A DNA stretch of 6,358 nucleotides from Alphaproteobacteria bacterium (GTDB lineage Bacteria > Pseudomonadota > Alphaproteobacteria > Sneathiellales > Sneathiellaceae). The notes beneath the pieces are model-generated. The model was not told the DNA's origin and ran no database searches. It saw only the letters and a program-made list of their open reading frames with translations. Made by a program: the position numbers and the translations under genes. Below, piece after piece: positions 1 through 4,775 of the stretch (its first letter is position 1; every line of letters starts with the position of its first letter). Location of the stretch: positions 1 to 6,358 of the forward strand of contig SBHH01000220.1 of the NCBI GenBank assembly GCA_006226265.1, given 5' to 3'.

Positions 1-579
1 AAGGACAGATGGCTGATCCGCGAGGATAAAAAAGAGTGCATCGTCTTCGTAAGTCACCAGTCGCTCATACCAATCACTCTCTTTCCGCTCATAAGAATGG
101 ATGGGCAGGGCGTCGAAAAATTCATTGGCAATCAGGATAACGGGTGCGTCCTCCACTTCCGGCAGTTCGTCATGCCAGGTGAGGGGCGTTCCGGCGAGGG
201 TTTCCGACTGTCGAGACCTCAACCGGTCGCTCATTTCCACAAGATGGAGGTTGGCGGCGGCAAGAAAGGGCGGGACGAGCTTCGCGCTTCGAAGAAGGTC
301 GGCCATCAGGGTGCCGTTGCCGGGACCGAGCTCAACCAGATGGAATTTCATGGGCGATCCCAGCTTCATCCAAACATCGGCGCACCAGAGGCCTATGAGT
401 TCCCCGAACATCTGGCTGATCTCGGGCGCTGTTGTAAAGTCCCCTTCTCTCCCGAATGGCTGTTGCCGGTTGTAATAGCCATAGTCGGGGTGGCCGAGCG
501 AGGCTTCCATATAGTCATGCAGCGATATCGGCCCCTCGCGCGCAATCCGCTCTTTCAGCAGGCGGTGAAGCGGGGTCAC
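1..579 (-). CDS. MidA/NDUFAF7-family SAM-dependent methyltransferase (partial, C-terminus beyond left edge)
   Basis: Class I SAM-dependent methyltransferase of the MidA (DUF185) family, the bacterial relatives of mitochondrial NDUFAF7, which methylates an arginine of a complex I subunit. The substrate in bacteria is not settled. The 193 visible codons are open to the window edge; the family is usually about 350-390 residues, so roughly the N-terminal half is present. Visible motifs are the family hallmark FGREGDFTTAPEISQMFGE at residues 42-60, the SAM-binding glycine loop VELGPGNGTL at 82-91, an acidic motif LVEM at 113-116, and ANEFFDALPI at 151-160. The start is a GTG whose last bases form the TGA stop of lgt (GTGA, 4-nt overlap), so translation is probably coupled to lgt and both share its promoter. 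No good separate Shine-Dalgarno sequence is seen. The family assignment is firm; the exact target protein is unknown. Confidence 0.93.
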   Translation of the reverse strand, partial: MTPLHRLLKERIAREGPISLHDYMEASLGHPDYGYYNRQQPFGREGDFTTAPEISQMFGELIGLWCADVWMKLGSPMKFHLVELGPGNGTLMADLLRSAKLVPPFLAAANLHLVEMSDRLRSRQSETLAGTPLTWHDELPEVEDAPVILIANEFFDALPIHSYERKESDWYERLVTYEDDALFFILADQPSVL

Positions 580-1385
580 GTCTTCGCCGGGGCGGGACGG
601 AAGAGGAGGAAGAGCCCGATCAGGATCATCGGTATGGACAATAGCTGTCCCATGGTGAAGCCGCCGATGAGGAAACCGAGAAAAGCGTCGGGCTGGCGGA
701 AAAATTCAACGAACCCGCGCGCCGCGGCGTAGCCGAGCAGGAAGACGCCGGTGAGAAAACCGGGCTTCTTCGCAAATGGCGTTCGCTTTAGCAGCATGAT
801 CAGGAGGAACAGAATCAGCCCTTCGCAAGTTGCTTCGTAAAGCTGGCTCGGATGACGGGGAATATCGCCGCCGCCCGGAAAAATCATGCCCCAGGGCACA
901 TCGGTCGGGCGGCCATAAAGCTCGCCGTTGATGAAGTTTGCAATCCGCCCGAAGAAAAGCCCGATCGGTGCGACCTGAGCCAAAAGATCGGCGAAGGAAG
1001 CAAGCGGAATTTTCTTTGTTCGCGTGAAGAGGAAAGCCGCGACGGTCACGCCCAGAATGCCGCCATGAAATGACATGCCGCCATGCCAGACCTGGAAAAT
1101 CTCAAGGGGGTTCGCCGCGTAGTAGGAAGGCTTGTAAAAAAGCACATAGCCAAGACGCCCGCCCAGGATAACGCCGAGCGTCGCCCAGACCAGAAAATCA
1201 TCAACATTGTCGGGCGTTACCTTCGATCCCGGCTCGCGTGCAAAGCGCATCATCAGCCGCCAACCGATCAGCAATCCCGCAATATAGGCAAGTGCGTACC
1301 AGCGGATCGCAAAGGGACCCACCTGCAACAGAACCGGGTCGATATCGGGGAAGGCAATCGCCAGAAAATAGGTCGATAAGGTCAT
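576..1385 (-). CDS. lgt: Prolipoprotein diacylglyceryl transferase Lgt
   Basis: Inner-membrane enzyme that moves the diacylglyceryl group of phosphatidylglycerol onto the lipobox cysteine of prolipoproteins, the first step of lipoprotein maturation. The 269-residue length is normal. Multiple hydrophobic segments (about 28-46, 62-84, 104-121, 134-150, 186-200, 209-222 and 238-262) fit the usual seven-helix fold. Signature residues are present: HGGMSFHGG at 101-109 with the conserved second His107, the Lgt motif GRIANFINGELYGR at 146-159 (Arg147 and Asn150 match catalytic residues of E. coli Lgt), RHPSQLYE at 177-184, and Arg223/Glu227 in the RGFVEFFRQPD segment. It is the first gene of a minus-strand unit with the MidA-like gene, which overlaps its stop by 4 nt. 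There is no Shine-Dalgarno sequence before the ATG, and a promoter-like pair ends only 7 nt upstream, so the message may be leaderless (inference). Confidence 0.97.
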   Translation of the reverse strand: MTLSTYFLAIAFPDIDPVLLQVGPFAIRWYALAYIAGLLIGWRLMMRFAREPGSKVTPDNVDDFLVWATLGVILGGRLGYVLFYKPSYYAANPLEIFQVWHGGMSFHGGILGVTVAAFLFTRTKKIPLASFADLLAQVAPIGLFFGRIANFINGELYGRPTDVPWGMIFPGGGDIPRHPSQLYEATCEGLILFLLIMLLKRTPFAKKPGFLTGVFLLGYAAARGFVEFFRQPDAFLGFLIGGFTMGQLLSIPMILIGLFLLFRPAPAKT

Positions 1386-1392
1386 GGGCGAT

Positions 1393-1422
1393 ACTATATA
1401 AAGCTATATGCCGCAATCGCAA
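1393..1422 (-). promoter_or_regulatory. Candidate lgt promoter, possibly giving a leaderless mRNA
   Basis: On the minus strand TTGCGA (1417-1422) and TATAGT (1393-1398) are separated by 18 bp, a good match to the sigma-70 consensus at the -10 box. Only 7 bases lie between the -10 box and the lgt ATG, so transcription would start at or next to the start codon. This agrees with the absence of a Shine-Dalgarno sequence. The hexamer CTATAT occurs twice exactly 10 bp apart (1394-1399 and 1404-1409), giving a second, weaker -10-like hexamer. Assigned by eye. Confidence 0.35.
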
Positions 1423-1441
1423 GCAGTTCAGCAGCAAGTCA

Positions 1442-1470
1442 TTGCTTTCGCATGATACCCTTGTCATTAT
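1442..1470 (+). promoter_or_regulatory. Candidate promoter of the ubiK-like gene
   Basis: TTGCTT (1442-1447) and CATTAT (1465-1470) are separated by 17 bp, each sharing four of six bases with the sigma-70 consensus. They lie 28 bp upstream of the ATG, followed by a clear Shine-Dalgarno AGGAG (1487-1491) 7 nt from the start. Together with the lgt promoter this makes the 113-bp gap a compact divergent control region whose two promoters point away from each other. Assigned by eye. Confidence 0.35.
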
Positions 1471-1498
1471 GCGTCTCGAGAATCACAGGAGTTGACCC

Positions 1499-1819
1499 AT
1501 GCAGACAAATTCACGCCTTTTTGACGACCTCGCCCGCCTTGCAACCGGTGCGCTTGGAACGGCGCAAGGGATGAAGGCGGAATGGGAAAATCTCTTCCAT
1601 CAGCGGATGGAACGCTTCATCGCCGATATGGATCTCGTCCCGCGTGAGGAATTTGATGCGGTGAAGGCGATGGCCGTCCTGCTCCGGGAGGAAAACGAGG
1701 CTCTCGTGAAGCGGATCGAGGCGCTAGAGGCCAAAATTGACGCGACGCCCAAAAAGGCTCCGGCCCGGAAAGCCGCGCTCAAGGCTGCCAAATCCGGCTC
1801 CGCCAAAAGCGGGAATTGA
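1499..1819 (+). CDS. ubiK: UbiK/BMFP-family accessory protein (ubiquinone biosynthesis accessory factor-like)
   Basis: Small coiled-coil protein of the BMFP (YqiC/UbiK) family. In E. coli UbiK binds UbiJ and helps the soluble Ubi complex make ubiquinone under air; family members also show membrane-fusogenic behaviour in vitro. The 106 residues contain an N-terminal amphipathic helix (about 5-20, SRLFDDLARLATGALG), a charged helix to about 42, the family signature DMDLVPREEFDAVKAMA at 43-59, and a heptad-like helix at 60-80 (LREENEALVKRIEALEAKI). The tail at 83-106 is rich in Lys and Ala and looks disordered. The ATG is supported by AGGAG 7 nt upstream. The gene diverges from lgt, and no UbiJ partner is in the window. 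The family is well supported. The ubiquinone role is transferred from E. coli, and the symbol is used in the sense of family membership. Confidence 0.85.
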   Translation: MQTNSRLFDDLARLATGALGTAQGMKAEWENLFHQRMERFIADMDLVPREEFDAVKAMAVLLREENEALVKRIEALEAKIDATPKKAPARKAALKAAKSGSAKSGN

Positions 1820-1862
1820 GCCGCGTACTGCTCGCGCCTCTCGTTACCTCAAAAAAGCGATT

Positions 1863-1871
1863 TTATCCACA
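1863..1871 (+). promoter_or_regulatory. Perfect match to the DnaA box consensus
   Basis: The nonamer TTATCCACA is identical to the high-affinity DnaA box. It stands alone in the gap between the ubiK-like and ybjN-like genes, in an A/T-rich stretch preceded by a run of six A. I saw no second exact box on either strand of the window and no cluster typical of an origin. It could be a DnaA-controlled promoter or titration site, or chance. The match is certain; its function is not shown. Confidence 0.4.
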
Positions 1872-1934
1872 AGAAAAATGCGCCTGCCGCTCATTCTCTG
1901 TTGCGCTGTAGCCTAAGGCGGATTACGCTATATT

Positions 1935-1968
1935 TATGGTACTCAAATATTAGTGGCACCATATATGG
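1935..1968. repeat. Overlapping palindromes in the ubiK-ybjN gap
   Basis: The perfect 10-bp palindrome CCATATATGG lies at 1959-1968. Its left half also forms a 6-bp inverted repeat with TATGGT at 1935-1940 (partner ACCATA at 1958-1963, 17-nt spacer). The half-site TATGG therefore occurs three times within 34 bp, in alternating orientation. The region is much more A/T-rich than the flanking genes and contains a -10-like TATATT at 1929-1934, but no convincing -35 box is properly spaced. It could be an operator upstream of the ybjN-like gene (inference). Confidence 0.3.
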
Positions 1969-2053
1969 CCTGTTGTAGATTTCCTCACCGGCTACGGTTT
2001 GAGCCAAGTCACAGGCGGCAGTCGGCGGGGATGGTTCTGAAAGGAATGGCTCC

Positions 2054-2560
2054 ATGACGTCCTTGTATCTCTCCCACGAAGAAGTAGAAGACTCCAACCC
2101 GCTGGACCTTATCGAAAGCATCATTGTTGACAACGACTGGGCCTTTGATCGCCAGGGCAGCAATGAGCTGACCGTCGGGGTTGAAGGCAACTGGTGCCAG
2201 TATCATCTCTGGTTCTCCTGGCGCTCCGATCTCCGGGCCATTCATTTTTCCTGCGCCTACGACATCAAAATTCCCGACCGGCAGTATCAGACGATTTACG
2301 AGCTGCTGGCCCGGGTGAACGAGCGGATGCCCGTCGGGCATTTCGATACCTGGCGCGAGGAGGGGCTGATCATGTTCCGTCATTCGCTGCTTTTGAGCGG
2401 GGCAGCCGATGTGACGGGCGAACAGATCCAGGCGCTTGTCCAGATCGGGATGAGCGAACTTGAAAAATTCTATCCGGCCATCCAGTTCTGTCTCTGGGGC
2501 GGCAAGTCGCCTGAGGAGGCCATTGAGGCCGCGATGTTCGAGACCATGGGAGAAGCGTAA
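2054..2560 (+). CDS. YbjN-domain protein (type III secretion chaperone-like fold)
   Basis: A 168-residue protein of the YbjN family, whose fold resembles type III secretion chaperones. E. coli YbjN affects motility, biofilm and stress phenotypes, but the biochemical role is unknown. Family features seen are Asn-Asp-Trp at 27-29, an aromatic-rich strand WCQYHLWFSW at 47-56, LLARVNERMPVGHFD at 84-98, FRHSLLL at 108-114, and the C-terminal YPAIQFCLWGGKSPEEAI at 140-157. The last two are characteristic of alphaproteobacterial members. The start ATG has AAGGA 8 nt upstream, and an earlier out-of-frame ATG at 2046 stops at once. proC begins 4 nt after its stop, and that gene's likely Shine-Dalgarno lies inside the end of this one, so the two are probably co-transcribed. 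Soluble, with no signal peptide. Confidence 0.9.
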   Translation: MTSLYLSHEEVEDSNPLDLIESIIVDNDWAFDRQGSNELTVGVEGNWCQYHLWFSWRSDLRAIHFSCAYDIKIPDRQYQTIYELLARVNERMPVGHFDTWREEGLIMFRHSLLLSGAADVTGEQIQALVQIGMSELEKFYPAIQFCLWGGKSPEEAIEAAMFETMGEA

Positions 2561-2564
2561 AACA

Positions 2565-3374
2565 ATGTCTCTCAAGCTACTGCTCGTCGGCTCCGGTAAA
2601 ATGGGGCAGGCGATGCTCGGCGGATGGGTGGAGGGAGAGGTTTCTCCCTCCGATATCGCCGTTATCGATCCCAATTCCGGAAATCTGGCGGTGGCCGCAG
2701 GGCTTGGCTGCCGGGGCTATGCCGAGCCATCGCAAATTCCGGCGGATTTCGCACCCGATGTCATGGTGCTGGCCGTCAAGCCGCAGATGATGGGCGAAGT
2801 TCTGCCTGCCTATCGCGCCTTTGCGGAGAAAGGGGCGCCGGTCATCTCCATTGCCGCCGGAACCCGTATTGAAAGCTTCGAGGCCGCTTTCGGGGACAGC
2901 GCCGCCATCATTCGCGTGATGCCGAACACCCCCGCCGCCATCCGGAAAGGGATGCTTGTCTGCTGTGCCAATTCAAAGGCGACCGATGCGCATCAGGAAA
3001 TTTGCACCCGGCTGATGTCGGCCATTGGCGATGTCTCCTGGATTGAAGATGAAGCCTTGATGGATGCGGTGACGGGGCTTTCAGGCTCCGGTCCCGCTTA
3101 CGTCTTTTATATGATCGAGACAATGACGGCGGCCGGCATTGCCGCAGGATTGCCGGAAGACCTCGCCGTCAAGCTTGCGACCGGAACCGTGGCAGGGGCG
3201 GGTGCATTGGCCCGGATGTCTGGTGAAAGCGCCGCCGTGCTTCGGCAGAATGTCACCAGTCCGAACGGGACCACGGCGGCGGGCCTTGAAGTCCTGATGA
3301 GTGAAGACGGTCTCGCGCCGCTCATGAAAAAGACGGTGGCCGCTGCGACCGATCGTTCGAAAGAGCTTGGCTGA
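2565..3374 (+). CDS. proC: Pyrroline-5-carboxylate reductase ProC
   Basis: Cytoplasmic enzyme for the last step of proline synthesis: NAD(P)H-dependent reduction of 1-pyrroline-5-carboxylate to L-proline. The 269 residues match the family length. The N-terminal Rossmann domain carries the dinucleotide loop GSGKMG at 9-14 and VLAVKPQ at 68-74. VMPNTPA at 118-124 is the conserved substrate/cofactor-side loop. The C-terminal helical dimer domain carries AVTGLSGSGPAYVF at 168-181 and VTSPNGTTAAGL at 230-241, the ProC signature. The frame is open 35 codons further upstream, but that stretch overlaps the ybjN-like gene in another frame and does not resemble ProC. The ATG at 2565 begins the protein directly before the first beta strand and has a GGAG (2549-2552) upstream. 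Only 4 nt separate it from the previous stop. Confidence 0.97.
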   Translation: MSLKLLLVGSGKMGQAMLGGWVEGEVSPSDIAVIDPNSGNLAVAAGLGCRGYAEPSQIPADFAPDVMVLAVKPQMMGEVLPAYRAFAEKGAPVISIAAGTRIESFEAAFGDSAAIIRVMPNTPAAIRKGMLVCCANSKATDAHQEICTRLMSAIGDVSWIEDEALMDAVTGLSGSGPAYVFYMIETMTAAGIAAGLPEDLAVKLATGTVAGAGALARMSGESAAVLRQNVTSPNGTTAAGLEVLMSEDGLAPLMKKTVAAATDRSKELG

Positions 3375-3385
3375 AAGATGCTCTC

Positions 3386-3422
3386 TTTAAAGTGGTAAAA
3401 TAGTTTCCATATACACTTTGAA
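3386..3422 (+). promoter_or_regulatory. Inverted repeat overlapping a candidate promoter after proC
   Basis: TTTAAAGTG (3386-3394) and CACTTTGAA (3414-3422) form a 9-bp inverted repeat with one mismatch (a G-U pair in RNA) around a 19-nt A/T-rich spacer. A promoter-like pair, TTTAAA (3386-3391) and TATACA (3410-3415) with an 18-bp spacer, overlaps both arms. The element sits in the short gap between proC and the Ala/Ser-rich gene and could be an operator controlling it. The repeat has no T run after it, so it is unlikely to be an intrinsic terminator. Assigned by eye. Confidence 0.3.
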
Positions 3423-3446
3423 TAACCTGAATTCGGAGTGATTCCA

Positions 3447-3965
3447 ATGGCGACAGACGACAGCAGCACAGCGGCACCTGCTTCCCCAAGCACAGACGCC
3501 TCTTCCGCTCCGGCGGCAAGCGGTGGAGATGCCGCCTCAGGCAGCGGCGGCGGGGCGGCGGCCGGGGGCGGGCAGATGCTCGCGGGTGGGCTGATCATCC
3601 CCGATCTCAGTTCCATCACGACGATGCAGAACGAAAACACGCAGAAGATGACGGCTGCGGTGCAGGCGGCCTCTCAAGGCTTGCAGAGCCTCGTCTCCGA
3701 TCAGAAGGCAACCTTGCAGAAGGCGCTCGGCACCTTGCAATCCTCTCTTAACAGTTCGGTGACGACGGCGGATGCCGGGTCTGGCAAAGTCCCGGATATC
3801 CAGTCGCAGATCACTAACCTTTCCGTTACCATCGACAATCTCAACAAGGCGGCGGAGACGCTGACGGCCTCAACCGGAAAATCGTTCGATGCGATCAGCC
3901 AGTCGATGACGCAATCGCTGGCGATAATCGAGCGGACAGCGGAGAAATTCTCATCCGGCGGTTGA
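3447..3965 (+). CDS. Hypothetical Ala/Ser/Gly-rich helical protein, possibly phasin-like
   Basis: I do not recognise this gene with certainty. The 172-residue product starts with about 48 residues of low complexity made mostly of Ala, Ser, Gly, Pro and Thr, including a Gly/Ala tract at 31-42. PDLSS at 52-56 follows, then long amphipathic helices: about 58-105 (QNENTQKMTAAVQAASQGLQ pattern), a linker with GSGKVPD, and 118-167. It contains no Cys, Trp, Tyr or His and only one Arg. No signal peptide or membrane segment is seen. The helix pattern around 60-95 resembles phasins, the coat proteins of polyhydroxyalkanoate granules, but no other PHA gene is present. The ATG at 3447 was chosen because CGGAG (3434-3438) lies 8 nt upstream; a GTG at 3438 would overlap that site. 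The gene is transcribed in the same direction as proC, 72 bp after it. Confidence 0.8.
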   Translation: MATDDSSTAAPASPSTDASSAPAASGGDAASGSGGGAAAGGGQMLAGGLIIPDLSSITTMQNENTQKMTAAVQAASQGLQSLVSDQKATLQKALGTLQSSLNSSVTTADAGSGKVPDIQSQITNLSVTIDNLNKAAETLTASTGKSFDAISQSMTQSLAIIERTAEKFSSGG

Positions 3966-3975
3966 CGCATTTGGG

Positions 3976-4004
3976 TTGTTCTTAATCCCGACATCTCCTA
4001 GCAT
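3976..4004 (+). promoter_or_regulatory. Candidate promoter of the csaA-like gene
   Basis: TTGTTC (3976-3981) and TAGCAT (3999-4004) are separated by 17 bp, each matching four of six consensus bases. They lie between the stop of the Ala/Ser-rich gene and the csaA-like start, leaving a short leader of about 20 nt. This would allow csaA and the following small gene to be expressed apart from the upstream genes. Assigned by eye. Confidence 0.3.
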
Positions 4005-4031
4005 CCGGCCATAACGATAGGGATGGATGAG

Positions 4032-4373
4032 ATGACGGAGCAGGTAACGATTGACGACTTTTTGAAGCTGGATATTCGCGTTGGCCGGATCGTGAAGGCA
4101 GAAGAATTTCCGGAAGCCCGGCGGCCTGCCTACAAGCTGCAGGTGGATTTTGGTGGGGAGATCGGGGTCAAGAAAAGCTCTGCTCAGATTACGGTACTCT
4201 ACAAGCCGGAGGAACTGGTTGGGCGGCTTGTCATGGCGGTGGTGAATTTCCCGCCGCGCCAGATCGGGCCGGTCATGTCAGAGATACTGGTGCTGGGATT
4301 CAGTGACAAGGATGGTCATATTTCCCTCGCCGCACCGGATCATGAGGTGCCGATCGGGGGGCGGCTTCACTGA
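4032..4373 (+). CDS. csaA: CsaA-like tRNA-binding domain protein
   Basis: A 113-residue OB-fold protein of the CsaA/YgjH family, related to the tRNA-binding domain of methionyl- and phenylalanyl-tRNA synthetases. Bacillus CsaA was described as a chaperone-like protein linked to export. Structural work on the family supports tRNA binding as a homodimer. The sequence follows the family almost end to end: DDFLKLDIRVGRIVKAEEFP at 8-27, EARRPAYKL at 28-36, VKKSSAQIT at 46-54, then VVNFPPRQIGP at 70-80 and MSEILVLG at 82-89. An in-frame ATG at 4023 is possible. I prefer 4032 because AGGG at 4019-4022 touches the earlier ATG but is 9 nt from the later one, and because 113 residues suits the family. 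It ends 18 nt before the next gene, which is probably co-transcribed. Confidence 0.92.
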   Translation: MTEQVTIDDFLKLDIRVGRIVKAEEFPEARRPAYKLQVDFGGEIGVKKSSAQITVLYKPEELVGRLVMAVVNFPPRQIGPVMSEILVLGFSDKDGHISLAAPDHEVPIGGRLH

Positions 4374-4391
4374 CAAAGAGAAGGAACGGAG

Positions 4392-4766
4392 ATGGCGGAG
4401 ACGGAAAATAATGACGATAGCAAGGATGAAACGGCGGAGGCCGTCGATGCCATGCCGACACCGCCTGACCTCACTTCCCTTTTTCAGAAGCAGACCAATG
4501 ATATAAATACGGCCTGCCAGCAGGCAGCGCAGGCTTTCTCCGTCTTCAAGACACGGGATAGCGATGTCCAGACACTCGCCCAGACGTTAAGCGCCGAAGT
4601 GCAGCAAGTTTTCACTATGGCGGCGGCGGTAAAAACGCCGCAAATGGCGCTCGCCTCGATCCCGCCGGTTCTGCTGGTCGCGAATACCGCCTTTGCAACC
4701 GTGCCGGTGACGGATCAGAAGACGCAAGGCGAAATCCAGCAGGCTTTCGCGCCTTTCACAAGCTGA
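4392..4766 (+). CDS. Hypothetical small helical protein, possibly related to the 3447-3965 product
   Basis: Function not recognised. The 124-residue product has a strongly acidic, probably disordered head (eight Asp/Glu in residues 2-19), then PPDLTSL at 24-30 and amphipathic helices at about 31-80 (KQTNDINTACQQAAQAFSVF pattern). A Pro-containing, Ala/Val-rich hydrophobic stretch at 84-106 (PQMALASIPPVLLVANTAF) and a short polar tail complete it. The hydrophobic stretch is broken by prolines, so it is not a clear membrane helix. The Pro-Asp-Leu-Ser/Thr-Ser-hydrophobic element and the following helix pattern resemble the Ala/Ser-rich protein on the other side of csaA, suggesting a shared phasin-like family (inference). 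A good Shine-Dalgarno AAGGA (4381-4385) lies 6 nt before the ATG. The stop lies 9 bp from the convergent sensor kinase gene. Confidence 0.8.
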   Translation: MAETENNDDSKDETAEAVDAMPTPPDLTSLFQKQTNDINTACQQAAQAFSVFKTRDSDVQTLAQTLSAEVQQVFTMAAAVKTPQMALASIPPVLLVANTAFATVPVTDQKTQGEIQQAFAPFTS

Positions 4767-4775
4767 CGGGTTAAA

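Larger units (their letters stand above)
1820..2053. other. Intergenic region between the ubiK-like and ybjN-like genes
   Basis: This 234-bp gap is the longest non-coding stretch in the window. It holds the DnaA box and the TATGG palindromes listed separately. No intrinsic terminator is evident after the ubiK-like gene: the only short stem (CGCG paired with CGCG near 1822-1837) lacks a following T run. No confident promoter for the next gene was found either. A Shine-Dalgarno-like AAGGA (2041-2045) precedes the ybjN-like ATG by 8 nt. No small ORF here has convincing coding character. Confidence 0.5.

Noticed and set aside
97..732. 211-codon plus-strand open frame opposite the methyltransferase and lgt
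   Set aside because: It is antisense to two well-conserved genes and has no family-like features.
1820..2053. Possible replication origin because of the DnaA box
   Set aside because: There is only one box, with no cluster, no adjacent unwinding element of convincing form and no origin-associated gene such as dnaA, hemE or parA.
2460..2564. Upstream extension of proC by 35 codons
   Set aside because: The extension overlaps the ybjN-like gene in another frame, is Arg/Ser-rich and unlike ProC, and the ATG at 2565 gives the normal N-terminus.
2009..2674. Long open frame (221 codons) on the minus strand opposite the ybjN-like gene
   Set aside because: It lies opposite a clear YbjN family member and the start of proC, its residue pattern is that of a mirrored GC-rich gene, and it shows no recognisable motif.
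3374..3388. Hairpin AAAGA/TCTTT after the proC stop as a terminator
   Set aside because: The 5-bp stem is A/T-rich, and the following bases are not a T run.
3546..3572. G-rich tract as a possible G-quadruplex
   Set aside because: It encodes the Gly/Ala repeat of the helical protein, and the runs of three or more G have loops too long for a standard quadruplex; codon bias and protein low complexity explain it.
4455..4766. RebB/R-body (killing trait) relationship of the small helical proteins
   Set aside because: Their size and Ala/Gln-rich composition are superficially similar, but I could not see the RebB motif pattern or any other reb gene nearby.
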